Below, one piece after another: positions 1 through 8,005 of a DNA stretch of 64,000 nt; positions within the stretch are counted from its first letter, which is position 1, and every line of letters starts with the position of its first letter. Where the stretch lies: NCBI GenBank assembly GCA_963668015.2, contig CAXXCR010000033.1:1-64000 (forward strand), written 5' to 3'. The notes beneath the pieces are model-generated. The model made no database searches. It saw only the letters and a program-made list of their open reading frames with translations, and was not told the DNA's origin. The stretch is from Ilyobacter_A sp963668015. Its GTDB lineage: Bacteria > Fusobacteriota > Fusobacteriia > Fusobacteriales > Fusobacteriaceae. Made by a program: the position numbers and the translations under genes.

Positions 1-306
1 CTTCTTGATTCGAGAAATCAGTGAAATTTCTGAAAAGGTAAATAACCTATATTTGGTATAATTGAAAATATGAGTGGATTTATTTGTCCTAATTGTGGTG
101 AAAAGATAAATATTTTTAAAGTTGGGGGCGGAGAAAAGGCTGCAAATGAATTAGGAGTAAATTTTCTTGGAAAAATACCATTGACTCCCGAAATTGTAGA
201 TGCAGGTGATAACGGAACTCCATATATCTTTTTCAACAAATCTGGAATTGCGTCAAGAGCTTTTCATGATATCCTTGATTGTTTAATCCAAAAGGTTGAA
301 ATGTAA
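1..306 (+). pseudogene. C-terminal remnant of Mrp/NBP35-family Fe-S carrier P-loop ATPase
   Basis: The end of this gene matches the C-terminus of Mrp/ApbC/NBP35 ATPases: GIIENMSGFICPNCGE around positions 55-105 carries the family CxxC (CPNC) that binds a bridging Fe-S cluster, followed by FLGKIPLTPEIVDAGD. The first Met in this frame (position 70) lies inside the conserved IIENMS motif, so it is not a start. Upstream, the expected residues (REISEISEKVN) are in a different frame (codons from position 2 to about 43), and the CPNC frame has a TAA at 43-45. One missing base near 43-46 would restore KVN-PIFGIIENMS. I read this as a frameshifted gene cut by the window edge; a sequencing indel is the alternative. 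The family transfers Fe-S clusters in the cytosol. Confidence 0.7.
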
Positions 307-324
307 AGGCAACACCAAATAAAA

Positions 325-345
325 GACCAGGGATCAACCCTGGTC
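325..345. terminator. Hairpin between the mrp remnant and the par operon
   Basis: A perfect 8-bp stem (GACCAGGG, 325-332; CCCTGGTC, 338-345) with a 5-nt loop lies between two converging genes. The U-tract is weak (ctatcttta), so termination for the rightward gene is plausible but not certain. Confidence 0.55.
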
Positions 346-418
346 CTATCTTTATCCATTCCATTTTTGAAGAATTTTCTTAACTCTCTCTATATCTTTA
401 TAAAAGTTTTCAAGTTCT

Positions 419-640
419 TCATCTTTTGATTTTATCAAAATCTATCTCCTCTACTCCTTTTTTAACATCATTATACTCATTTTTTATATCATCTAGTTTT
501 AGCTTGAAGTGTTTCTCTTGGTTAGGTAAAATATTTTTCACTTCCAACAACTCTATTAATTGAGCATTTGTATTAATTTCGCCCTCTTCTATAAGAGCCA
601 CAAGATGGTCCCTTTCTTTATATGCATACATTTTTTTCAA
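419..640 (-). CDS. Distal part of the DUF3102-like plasmid protein (second frame)
   Basis: This frame continues the 618-1049 gene: TIEK at the end of that frame would join to MYAYKERDHLVALIEEG here if one A is dropped from the A7 run at 631-637 (minus strand). The result would be one protein of about 210 aa. Alternatively this is a separate, translationally coupled gene. A TTG at 640-638 has a possible Shine-Dalgarno (GGTGAG) about 5 nt upstream. The product is charged with a helical, coiled-coil look (about residues 25-70) and no catalytic motif is visible. A role in partition or plasmid maintenance is inferred only from its position behind parA. Confidence 0.5.
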   Translation of the reverse strand: MKKMYAYKERDHLVALIEEGEINTNAQLIELLEVKNILPNQEKHFKLKLDDIKNEYNDVKKGVEEIDFDKIKR

Positions 641-1049
641 TAGTTCTCACCGGAAGAGTTGCTACAAAATTTTTGCTGGTAACACTGTGTGACCAGCAAA
701 ACAACTCATATCTTTTTCTATGTCGCAATGCTGTCATTTTATTAAATCCAATTGTATTCAGCCATTTTGTATAAATTCCATCATACTGGTTATTCCCTGA
801 AAGCTCTTTATGAGCCTCATAAAAAACCTTGCCTAATTCTACGCTGGCATTTGCTTGTATTGAGTGGAGCTCTAATGTTTTATCTATAAGGAACTCATTT
901 ATATTTTTATCTTCTATAAAATTCAAATCATAATATTCTGCCAAACTATTTTGTGTTACCTCTACCAACAAATTCTTTTTAGTTGTTCCTTCTGTTTTAT
1001 CTTTTTTCTTGAAATTATTAACCTGGCCCTTTAATCTAAGCCATAGCAT
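618..1049 (-). CDS. DUF3102-like protein downstream of parA (5' part of a frameshifted gene)
   Basis: The 143-aa frame starts with ATG at 1049, 5 nt after the parA stop, so the two genes are almost certainly co-transcribed. The middle (ELGKVFYEAHKELSG ... YDGIYTKWLNTIGFNKMTALRHRKRYEL) resembles DUF3102-type proteins found beside ParA on plasmids of anaerobes, which look like DNA-binding partition partners. The frame ends prematurely at ...TIEKNVCI, just past a run of seven A residues; the continuation lies in the +1 frame. The cause may be a real mutation, a homopolymer sequencing error or slippage. Assignment to DUF3102 is by eye. Confidence 0.6.
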   Translation of the reverse strand: MLWLRLKGQVNNFKKKDKTEGTTKKNLLVEVTQNSLAEYYDLNFIEDKNINEFLIDKTLELHSIQANASVELGKVFYEAHKELSGNNQYDGIYTKWLNTIGFNKMTALRHRKRYELFCWSHSVTSKNFVATLPVRTIEKNVCI

Positions 1050-1054
1050 CCAAA

Positions 1055-1762
1055 TTATTCCCCATTAATTATCCCTCCTATAATATTTCCATAAATCTCC
1101 TGTATTGGGATAGCCCTCTTTGAATTGGTTTCAAATATTGTCTTTCCTTTTTCTGCTAAATTTTCTTCTATTACACTTTCTGGGATAGGTTCGGAAAGTT
1201 TTACCCCAGTTTCCTTGAAAAATATTTCCAATTCAGAATAATACTGCTTATTTAATTTTGTATTTCTACTTAAATTAGGAACAACTGTAGATATTTTTTC
1301 GCCTTCTGCCTTATTAATCAATCTCATAATCCCAGCTGTACTCAGTTTATCTAATTTAATCGGAACCATTATCTCATCTGTTATGTTTAATATAACATCA
1401 TTTAAAACATTAAAAACAGGAGCCGAGTCCACAATTATATAATCATAGTTATTTCTAAAATTTCCAAAAGCTTTCTTTATTTTGCTTTTCAGATTATTTC
1501 CAAATATATCTGTTTCGACAGGTAAGTAGTCTAAATTTTCTCTTATTTTGATTGTAACATCCTCTCCTGTCTGTATGTGGTGTTTTAAACCTTTGCTGTC
1601 TTCAAACCATTTCCCGAGGAGTATAAGGCTATCATTTTGTGCATCAGATGTAATTAAAGCGACTTTATATCCAAGTAGAGAAAGTCCGTGAGATATGTTC
1701 TTGGAGATGGTCGACTTACCAACCCCTCCTTTGTTATTTTTCACAGTGATTATTTTACCCAC
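1055..1762 (-). CDS. parA: ParA-family partition ATPase
   Basis: A 235-aa ParA/Soj-type ATPase. The deviant Walker A KGGVGKST is at about residues 11-18, Walker A' (ITSDAQND) near 37-44 and Walker B (YIIVDSAP) near 108-115. ParA proteins bind non-specific DNA when ATP-loaded and move plasmid copies apart together with a centromere-binding partner. Here that partner is probably the gene immediately downstream (618-1049). The protein lacks the long N-terminal HTH of type Ia ParAs, so it is the short (Soj-like) form. It lies in a leftward operon with rep and a 155-aa gene, with a spacing of 74 bp from the latter. Confidence 0.9.
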   Translation of the reverse strand: MGKIITVKNNKGGVGKSTISKNISHGLSLLGYKVALITSDAQNDSLILLGKWFEDSKGLKHHIQTGEDVTIKIRENLDYLPVETDIFGNNLKSKIKKAFGNFRNNYDYIIVDSAPVFNVLNDVILNITDEIMVPIKLDKLSTAGIMRLINKAEGEKISTVVPNLSRNTKLNKQYYSELEIFFKETGVKLSEPIPESVIEENLAEKGKTIFETNSKRAIPIQEIYGNIIGGIINGE

Positions 1763-1836
1763 TTTATTAATTCACCTCTTAAATATTGTTTTATATTCCC
1801 TGTATTTGTTTCATTACTTCAATTATATATTTTTTT

Positions 1837-2304
1837 TCAGTTGAATTGTAAATCTTTTGATGAATTTTTTGTCATTTTTTTTGTTCCAGTAGCTTCTAAA
1901 TATTTATTAATAGCCTCTTTTCTAATTTCTTCTTTTTCTTCTTGAGGCATTTTATCATACCAATTTAAAAGAACTTTCACCAAAGGGTCTTCTTTTGGCT
2001 TCTCTTTAGCATTGTTATTTTTATCCTCTACAATTTCAGCTTCAACTATAATAATATCCTCTTTTACAGTTTCTTTTATGATTTCATTTTTAGGTTGGTT
2101 TTTGATAATCCCATTTATATATTGAACCAATGTAGTTTTTATATCATCTTTCAAGCTTCTGTAAAGAGTTTTGAGAATAAATACAGTGTACTCTTCTCCT
2201 TCTTCTCTCAAAAGTTTATTTATTTTATTATCTGTTCTTTTATTCCAAGCTTTTGATACATATATATTTTTCTTAGATTTTTTGATCTCTTCTGAAATTT
2301 TCAA
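1837..2304 (-). CDS. Hypothetical plasmid protein between rep and parA
   Basis: A 155-aa protein whose start codon is 1 nt from the rep stop, implying translational coupling to the initiator. The N-terminal half (KSKKNIYVSKAWNKRTDNKINKLLREEG) is basic and could contact DNA. The middle (about 60-100) is acidic and Lys/Glu-rich, probably a flexible linker. The last 50 residues (LVKVLLNWYDKMPQEEKEEIRKEAI) form a predicted helix pair. I do not recognise a family. Its position in the rep-par operon suggests copy control or partition, which is inference. Confidence 0.65.
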   Translation of the reverse strand: MKISEEIKKSKKNIYVSKAWNKRTDNKINKLLREEGEEYTVFILKTLYRSLKDDIKTTLVQYINGIIKNQPKNEIIKETVKEDIIIVEAEIVEDKNNNAKEKPKEDPLVKVLLNWYDKMPQEEKEEIRKEAINKYLEATGTKKMTKNSSKDLQFN

Positions 2305-2305
2305 A

Positions 2306-3430
2306 TTATCGTTTATATTTTTGATTGAGATTTTCTTTTGGCATAACTTTCATTTCTTGCGCTTTGACTTCTTTTTTTAGTACTGGATAAAATTCAATTT
2401 TTTTATACCTATTTTTAGGTACAAACTGATACTCAACGTGAATTCCTGAAACTTTTTCTACCTCTTCTAAAGTTGGTTTAAGAAATTTTTTAACTAAATT
2501 AGTTTTGTTTGCATAAGACTTAGGAAGAGAGAAGAAATTAAAAAGTTCTTCCTTGGAAAGTTCTACTTTTCCACGTTTTAAGTGATCTTTTAAAAAGCCA
2601 TACATTCTGAAAGTGTAGCTTCCTGTAAGCTCACTTACTACTAATCCCTCTAAAGGAACATAAACCTCTGGCATTAATAAAAGCTCTAAAATTTCTCTAG
2701 GAATTTGATAATCCATCCAGGTTAAATTATTTTTTTTATCATTGGTAAATCTTACTGAAGCTAAAAGGTTAGACACTATTTCAACATCTAAATTTTTTCT
2801 GTTGATATAGTTAAATTCTAAAACTGTATTTGCTGCTTGTTTTATATCTTTTTTCAGCATTGTACTATTGGTTTTTATAAAGTTAGCTACTGCTGTAAAA
2901 TTTATAGTTTTAAAGTCTAAGTAACTTTTTACTGTTTGATCTTTGCAATATCTTTTTATTTCACCTATGATTTCATCTGTGTCTTTTGGTGTTAACAAAA
3001 GTTGCTTTTGGCTATTTGCAACTTTTGTTAAAGCGTTATTTTGTGTGTTGTTAATTAATTTTTTAATTTCTTCTTTATCGCCAGTTCTATCTAATATATC
3101 TTTTTCCCAGTATTTAAGAGTTTCATTTGCAACTTTTGTTAAAGCCTCTTGATTTAATTCTGTATATTCTATATTGAAATCAACTTTATTAGTAAAAGCA
3201 TTTTCTAAAATTCCATCAAATTTATTCTCAGATATACCTATTTTTTTTAGATTATCAGTAAATAATTCTCTAAATTTTTTTTTTAAATCTTGCTGTGCTC
3301 TCTGTAATAGTGCAAATACTGTTTTCTCAACACCTATTTTATAATATTTTCCTTCTTTTATTTTAAATGTTGTAAGAGCAGAATGTTGGTTTAAGATAGA
3401 TTTTTTTTTCTTTTTAACCTTTTTATCCAT
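2306..3430 (-). CDS. rep: Rep_3/RepB-family plasmid replication initiator
   Basis: A 374-aa protein whose C-terminal 170 residues carry Rep_3 winged-helix signatures: DYQIPREILELLLMPEVYVPLEG (about 240-262), SYTFRMYGFLKDHLKRG, then the second winged helix ELSKEELFNFFSLPKSYANKTNLVKKFLKPTLEE. Such initiators bind iterons and melt the origin. The iteron-rich stretch 3524-3766 lies directly upstream, as expected. The N-terminal part (about 100-150) is unusual: the peptide ALTKVAN occurs twice and QKQLLLT follows, all encoded by exact copies of the iteron sequence (see repeats at 2992-3142). Length exceeds the 230-330 aa usual for the family, consistent with an inserted N-terminal region. Confidence 0.85.
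   Translation of the reverse strand: MDKKVKKKKKSILNQHSALTTFKIKEGKYYKIGVEKTVFALLQRAQQDLKKKFRELFTDNLKKIGISENKFDGILENAFTNKVDFNIEYTELNQEALTKVANETLKYWEKDILDRTGDKEEIKKLINNTQNNALTKVANSQKQLLLTPKDTDEIIGEIKRYCKDQTVKSYLDFKTINFTAVANFIKTNSTMLKKDIKQAANTVLEFNYINRKNLDVEIVSNLLASVRFTNDKKNNLTWMDYQIPREILELLLMPEVYVPLEGLVVSELTGSYTFRMYGFLKDHLKRGKVELSKEELFNFFSLPKSYANKTNLVKKFLKPTLEEVEKVSGIHVEYQFVPKNRYKKIEFYPVLKKEVKAQEMKVMPKENLNQKYKR
2992..3142. repeat. Three exact iteron copies inside the rep coding sequence
   Basis: The 14-mer GCAACTTTTGTTAA occurs exactly at 3018-3031 and 3129-3142 on the + strand and in inverted orientation at 2992-3005. The same 14-mer opens the upstream iteron array (3524-3537). On the coding (minus) strand the two direct copies encode LTKVAN, and the inverted copy encodes QLLLT in another reading. 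The DNA word is kept while the peptide differs, which points to selection or spread at the DNA level. Confidence 0.8.
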
Positions 3431-3523
3431 AATAACCCCTTGTTTGTTATTTTATAGTTTTATAGTTTTATAGTTTTCCGACCATTTTAGGCCAGTATTT
3501 ATAAGGCTTAGAGAAGTATATCT

Positions 3524-3766
3524 GCAACTTTTGTTAATACAAAAGCAACTTTCTTTAATGCATAAATAACTTTTGTTAACATAAAAGCAACTTTTATTAA
3601 TTCAAATACAACTTTTCTTAATCTCTTTTTTTAATTTGCAACTTTTATTAAAGCCTTTATGCAAAACCTAATAAAGTATAGCCTTTTTAATAACAAAAAA
3701 CAACTTTTTTTAAAACCTTTAGGAGCTATTTTTATAATTTTATGAATAGGCTTTAATAAAAGTTGT
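3524..3766. repeat. Iteron array / probable replication origin upstream of rep
   Basis: Seven direct copies of the 14-mer (consensus RCAACTTTTNTTAA) start at 3524, 3545, 3566, 3587, 3608, 3638 and 3700, and one inverted copy is at 3753-3766. The first five are spaced exactly 21 bp start to start, i.e. two helical turns, placing the bound initiators on one face of the DNA. The stretch has very few G/C bases outside the iterons and sits 94 bp upstream of the rep start. This is the classic layout of an iteron-regulated theta origin. Between 3431 and 3523 there is a short run of tatagtttta repeats that may hold the rep promoter or its operator. Confidence 0.85.
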
Positions 3767-3834
3767 TTTTATAAAAATAAGTCTATTAAGAATGGACTTA
3801 TAGATAGTTTTATATCAACAGTGTATTATCAAAA

Positions 3835-4884
3835 CAAGTGCACCACTTAAAATAAAAAAGACCTCTCATAGAAAATCCTGTAAAATGTAATCACCACAAA
3901 AACATTTACAAAGGAGTCTTCTATGAAAGGTTACAATCATCTTAGCATAATGGAAAGAGAAAACATAGCAAAATTTCAAGCTCAAGGACTATCTAAAAGA
4001 GAGATTTCGAGGAGAATCAACCGCTCTCATTCCACTGTAATTAGACAGTTAAATAGGTTAAAGGAAGAGTATAGCCCTTCTAAAGCTCAAGCGCAATACA
4101 TTAATAATAGAAAAAATACGGGAAGAAAATCTATATTCCAAACTAATCCTAAAGCTAGAGAATATGCTGAATTTAAACTGGAATACGAAAGATGGATTCC
4201 GGATGAAGTTGCTAATAGATCTAAACTAGAAGGTCTATATACATTTTCAACGTCAACTCTACAGAGCAATTAATTCTGGAGTTGTTAATATCCCTATAGA
4301 AAAAGTTCTTAAGTTTAGAGGCAAAAGAAAAGATAAAAAACAAAAAGATGGTAGAGGTCAAATTCCAGGGAGAAAATTTATCGATGAACGACCTAATAAC
4401 GCGAATATGCGCAAAGAAATAGGCCATTGGGAGGCTGATTTAGTTATTAGAAAAGGAAGAAAAGGCGGGCTACTAACCCTAGCTGATAGACATAGTCGCT
4501 ATCCTATTGTTGTAAAAGTTGAGGATAAAAGCACTTATTCTATTCTGAAAGCTTTTAAATATGCATTAAGAGGCATCCCTCAAGAATATCTGAAAACAAT
4601 TACATTTGATAATGGGAAAGAATTTGCTGGATTTAAAGGAATTGAAAAAGAATTAGGAGTTAAAGTTTATTTCTGTAATCCCTATTCTCCTTGGGAAAAG
4701 GGTAGCAACGAAAATTTTAATGGCATATTAAGACAATATTTTCCAAAGAAAACAGATTTCAGCAAAGTATCAAATCAAGAATTAGAAAAAGTACTTAGAT
4801 AAAATTAAAGATAGGCCACGAAAAATATTAGGTTATTTCAAAGTTACAGAGATTTTCTGGGAAAAAATAAAGTGGTGCGCTTGA
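3835..4884 (+). mobile_element. Degenerate IS30-family insertion sequence
   Basis: Imperfect terminal inverted repeats can be read: left end CAAGTGCACCACTT (from 3835) followed by an A-rich tract, and right end AAGTGGTGCGCTTG (4870-4883), its near reverse complement, preceded by an A-rich tract. Between them lies one IS30-type transposase gene with two frameshifts. No clear target duplication is visible. The insertion is adjacent to the plasmid origin. A 25-bp look-alike of the right end lies at 14588-14612. Confidence 0.75.
3923..4884 (+). pseudogene. IS30-family transposase, two frameshifts
   Basis: The start ATG at 3923 follows AAAGGAG. The N-terminus has the IS30 HTH (LSKREISRRINRSHSTVIRQL). 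The first frame ends at 4272. The protein continues one frame over from about 4255 (YRAINSGVVNIPIEKVLKF) through the DDE core: HWEADLVIRK, TFDNGKEF and SPWEKGSNENFNG hold the D, D and E residues. A second shift near 4795-4801 is needed to reach the expected C-terminus (DKIKDRPRKILGYF, then the stop at 4882-4884). With two independent shifts, the element is very probably inactive. Confidence 0.85.
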
Positions 4885-5176
4885 CATGACACACCACCAT
4901 CTGTGAAACTCTGTATTGATAAATCCAGCAATTTATAGAAAAATTTTAGTTAGTAACTTGAGGTATTTAAAGCGGAAAATTACTAAACTATGCCTTAACT
5001 TAGCTAATTCGAGTTGGTGTGTCCGGGCAAAAAATCTTTGATAATCTCTAATTTGCATTGTATACTAAAACTGAAATAGTTTAAAATCGCGACATTGCAA
5101 GATTCAATGATCGAATTAAAATATTTTTTAACTTTAATATAGGACCAAATAAATACACAGTAAAAGAGGAGGAGAC
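4885..5176. other. Non-coding stretch between the IS and the ABM gene
   Basis: No open frame with a ribosome binding site is seen. Near 4951 the sequence AACTTGAGGTATTTAAAG resembles one edge of the nested palindrome at 55155-55320 (AACTTGGGTTATTTAAAG), so part of this region may be debris of that repeat family. The promoter for 5177 should lie at its right end but no convincing -35/-10 pair was identified. Confidence 0.4.
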
Positions 5177-5458
5177 ATGTACAAATTTTTGATTACAATT
5201 AAGCTACAGCCTGGTTCACTGGAAAAAATACTTGAAAAGGCACCTGCAGTTCAGAAAAAAACTCGTGAAGAAGAAGGGTGCATTTCATACGACTTTTTCA
5301 CGTGTACTGACGACCCAAACAAATTGGTTTTTATTGAGGTTTTTAAATCAAAAGAAGCGCATGAATGGCATTGTGAGCAGGACTACACAAAAGAGTTCAT
5401 TGATTTCCACGAGCAGTTCCACGAGTCACTTACATTTGAAACAGTAAATTTAGGTTAA
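5177..5458 (+). CDS. ABM-domain monooxygenase (YgiN-like)
   Basis: A 93-aa single-domain protein with the antibiotic-biosynthesis-monooxygenase fold pattern: KFLITIKLQPGS at the N-terminus, EEGCISYDFF near residue 35, and the signature FIEVFKSKEAHEWHCEQDYTKEF around residues 54-76. These small dimeric proteins are cofactor-poor oxygenases or quinone-modifying proteins, and many are linked to redox stress. The start ATG follows AGAGGAGGAGAC, a strong Shine-Dalgarno. It is monocistronic, closed by the 42-bp palindrome at 5461-5502. The substrate cannot be read from sequence. Confidence 0.8.
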   Translation: MYKFLITIKLQPGSLEKILEKAPAVQKKTREEEGCISYDFFTCTDDPNKLVFIEVFKSKEAHEWHCEQDYTKEFIDFHEQFHESLTFETVNLG

Positions 5459-5460
5459 TA

Positions 5461-5502
5461 AAAATTATACTACTTAAAGTATACTTTAAGTAGTATAATT
5501 TT
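5461..5502. terminator. Perfect 42-bp palindrome, likely bidirectional terminator
   Basis: The two 21-nt halves are exact reverse complements with no interruption. It starts 3 nt after the stop of the preceding gene, is flanked by A and T tracts, and would form a 17-19 bp RNA stem with a TATA loop ending in UUUU. Confidence 0.8.
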
Positions 5503-5569
5503 ATTGTGTAAAATATTTTAAAACAGAAAAAAATATAGAAGCTAGCAAAAAAAGAATCTAGGGGGATAT

Positions 5570-6739
5570 ATGGAGAATTTTAATTTTATTAATCCAACAA
5601 GAATAATTTTTGGAAAAGGCGAAGAAGAAAAGGTAGGAAAATTAGCAAAACAATATGGAGAAAAAGTCTTACTACATTATGGTGGAGGAAGTATAAAAAA
5701 GACAGGTCTTTACAATAGAGTGATAAAATCTCTTGAAAAAGAAAAAATACAAATCTTTGAACTAGGAGGTGTAAAGCCTAATCCACGTCTCAGTCTTGTG
5801 AAAGAAGGAGAAAAAATATGCAAAAAAGAGAATATAGACTTGATACTTGCAGTTGGTGGAGGCAGCGTGATAGACTCTGCAAAAGCGATAGCCATGGCAG
5901 CCTGCTATGACGAAGATGTATGGGATTTTTATACAGGTAAAAATTCTCCTAAAAAAGCCTTACCTGTAGCTACTGTACTAACAATACCAGCTGCAGGAAG
6001 TGAATCTAGTACTGGAAGTGTTATTACTAATGAAAATGGAGATTTGAAAAGAGCTGTTAACTCGGAAATTATATACCCTAAATTTTCAATATTGAACCCA
6101 GAACTTGCTTTTACGCTTCCAAAATTTCAGATAGCTTGTGGGGTAACTGATATTCTTGCACATCTTATGGAGAGATACTTTACAAATGTGACCCATGTAG
6201 AGTTTACAGACAGGCTTATTGAAGCAACTATGAAAGCTATAACAAACAATGTTCATAAAGTATTGGAAAATCCAAAAAATTATGATGCTTGGGCTGAAAT
6301 AATGTGGGCCGGAACAGTAGCTCATAATAACTTGCTGAACACTGGTAGAATTGGAGATTGGGCTTCCCATGATATAGAGCACGAACTGAGTGGAATATAT
6401 GATATTGCCCATGGAGAAGGACTTGCAATAGTTTTTCCGGCGTGGATGAAATATGTGTATAAGAATGATATGTCTAGATTTGCACAGTTTGCAAATAGGG
6501 TTTGGAATATAGATAATGATTTCTTTGATCAAGAAGATGTAGCTTTAAAAGGTATAGAAGCTTATGAGAGATTCATACACTCAATAGGTTTAAAAACAAA
6601 GCTTAGCGATATCGGAATAAAAGATGATCGGTTCCAAGAGATGGCTAATAAGGCAACAAACGATGGACATGGAACCTTAGGTTCTTTTGTGAAACTTGAT
6701 AAAGACGATATATTTAAAATATATACACTTGCAAAATAA
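5570..6739 (+). CDS. Iron-containing alcohol dehydrogenase (butanol dehydrogenase/YqhD type)
   Basis: A 389-aa cytosolic NAD(P)H-dependent dehydrogenase of the group III Fe-ADH family. The N-terminus FINPTRIIFGKG and the nucleotide-binding GGGSVIDSAKAIA (about 94-106) are diagnostic. Metal ligands are expected in the C-terminal helical domain: D in GVTDILAHLMERYF, H in DWASHDIEHELSG and H in IAHGEGLAIVFPAWM. Enzymes of this branch reduce aldehydes (butanal, propanal, acetaldehyde) at the end of fermentation. The start ATG at 5570 follows AGGGGGAT. The downstream oxidoreductase begins 36 bp later and may be co-transcribed. Exact aldehyde preference is unknown. Confidence 0.92.
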   Translation: MENFNFINPTRIIFGKGEEEKVGKLAKQYGEKVLLHYGGGSIKKTGLYNRVIKSLEKEKIQIFELGGVKPNPRLSLVKEGEKICKKENIDLILAVGGGSVIDSAKAIAMAACYDEDVWDFYTGKNSPKKALPVATVLTIPAAGSESSTGSVITNENGDLKRAVNSEIIYPKFSILNPELAFTLPKFQIACGVTDILAHLMERYFTNVTHVEFTDRLIEATMKAITNNVHKVLENPKNYDAWAEIMWAGTVAHNNLLNTGRIGDWASHDIEHELSGIYDIAHGEGLAIVFPAWMKYVYKNDMSRFAQFANRVWNIDNDFFDQEDVALKGIEAYERFIHSIGLKTKLSDIGIKDDRFQEMANKATNDGHGTLGSFVKLDKDDIFKIYTLAK

Positions 6740-6775
6740 ATATATTATATGCTTCTAATTAAAGGAGGAGTTAAT

Positions 6776-7762
6776 TTGAGACAACTGAAAATTGGAGTAC
6801 TAGGTGTTTCGAGCCACTTTATAAGTAGGATTTTATTAACACTGAAACAGTCAGATAAAATTGAAGTTTTTGGTGTTGCTTCTAGAAGTGAAGAAAAAGC
6901 TAGAAAATCAGCAGAAAATTGGGGGATTAAAAAATATTATGGGTCATATGAAGCCCTACTTAAAGATGAAGATATAGAAGCTGTTTACATACCTCTTCCG
7001 AACCATCTACATTTAGAATGGATAAAACGTTGTGTAGATGCAAAAAAACATGTCATTTGTGAAAAACCATTGACTTTAAATGCAGATGAGGTAGAGGAGC
7101 TTATAGATTATGTAAAGGATAAAGATATAAAAATAATGGAAGCATTTATGTATGGGTTTCATCCAAAGTGGCAGAGATTAAAAGAAATAGTAAAATATAG
7201 AGAGATCGGAAACATAACTGCTATACATACAGTATTTGCCTATAATAACCAAGATCCAAGTAATATAAGGAATATAAAGGAATATGGTGGCGGGGCTCTA
7301 ATGGATATAGGTTGTTATGCTATCTCCTCTTCAAGATTTATAATGGATAGGGAACCAACTAAAGTAATGTCTTTGGTTGAGAAGCATCCAGAATTTGAAA
7401 CAGATATTATTTCATCTGCTATACTTGATTATAATAAGAGTAGGTGTGTTTTCACAGTATCGACTAGTAGTTATCCGCAACAAGAAGTTAAAATATTTGG
7501 TACAAGTGGGACAATTACAGTAAACATACCTTTCAATGATCATTATGATGTTGAAGGAGAATTATTGGTTCAAAATGCTCTAGGCACTAGACGTGTGACT
7601 TTTGATCCTGTAAATCAATATAGATTAGAATTTAAAGCATTTGCAGAAGCAATTTTTAATAATACCCCTGTACCAATTTCAATTCAAGATAGCTTAATGA
7701 ATATGAATGTAATGGATGCAATAAACGAATCTGCTGAAACAAATTCGTGGGCTAATGTATAA
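6776..7762 (+). CDS. Gfo/Idh/MocA-family oxidoreductase
   Basis: A 328-aa NAD(P)-dependent dehydrogenase. The N-terminal Rossmann fold begins at LKIGVLGVSSHF; the family motif EKPLTLN (catalytic Lys of EKP) is near residue 92, and GGGALMDIGCYAI near 175 is the family's central signature. I chose TTG at 6776 because AAAGGAGG lies 7 nt upstream and translation then begins right at the Rossmann strand. An upstream in-frame ATG at 6749 has no ribosome binding site. Substrates are usually sugars, inositols or dihydrodiols; none can be named here. It follows the alcohol dehydrogenase in the same direction. Confidence 0.88.
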   Translation: MRQLKIGVLGVSSHFISRILLTLKQSDKIEVFGVASRSEEKARKSAENWGIKKYYGSYEALLKDEDIEAVYIPLPNHLHLEWIKRCVDAKKHVICEKPLTLNADEVEELIDYVKDKDIKIMEAFMYGFHPKWQRLKEIVKYREIGNITAIHTVFAYNNQDPSNIRNIKEYGGGALMDIGCYAISSSRFIMDREPTKVMSLVEKHPEFETDIISSAILDYNKSRCVFTVSTSSYPQQEVKIFGTSGTITVNIPFNDHYDVEGELLVQNALGTRRVTFDPVNQYRLEFKAFAEAIFNNTPVPISIQDSLMNMNVMDAINESAETNSWANV

Positions 7763-7890
7763 ACGAGGAGCCTATAATATTTTTTGTGTAATTATCTCTT
7801 GTCTAAACTAGTAATTTTCATATTAAATTTTATAGTTGAATTTAAAAATGTATTTTGAGCTAGCATAGTATTAATCTAAATATTGTTAAA

Positions 7891-7937
7891 AACAGTATTT
7901 TCAATAGACTTTCATCTGTTGGGAATACTGTTTTTTT
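7891..7937 (+). terminator. Terminator after the Gfo/Idh/MocA gene
   Basis: AACAGTATT and AATACTGTT form the outer stem, imperfect CAATAGA/TCTGTTG pairs form the inner stem, and a T7 tract follows. Confidence 0.75.
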
Positions 7938-7986
7938 AAGCGGGATATATTTTTTAGCAAAAAGTTAAATAGTATATTTAAAAATG

Positions 7987-8005
7987 TTACATTTAGACCT
8001 TGATT
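7987..8005 (+). repeat. Dispersed 19-bp repeat, copy 1
   Basis: One of three same-orientation intergenic copies of TTACAYTTAGACCTTGRTT (others at 10354-10372 and 14625-14643). Each lies 90-170 bp upstream of a gene start and is followed by AT-rich DNA. Its function is unknown. Confidence 0.6.

Noticed and set aside
70..306. Stand-alone 78-aa gene starting at ATG 70
   Set aside because: The ATG lies in the middle of the conserved IIENMSGF motif of Mrp proteins, so this is the tail of a larger broken gene.
3524..3766. CRISPR array
   Set aside because: The repeats are 14 bp, degenerate and 21 bp apart next to rep; they are iterons. No CRISPR-like array with unique spacers occurs anywhere in the window.
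6749..6775. ATG 6749 as start of the Gfo/Idh/MocA gene
   Set aside because: It has no ribosome binding site, and the extra residues fall before the Rossmann fold; TTG 6776 follows AAAGGAGG.
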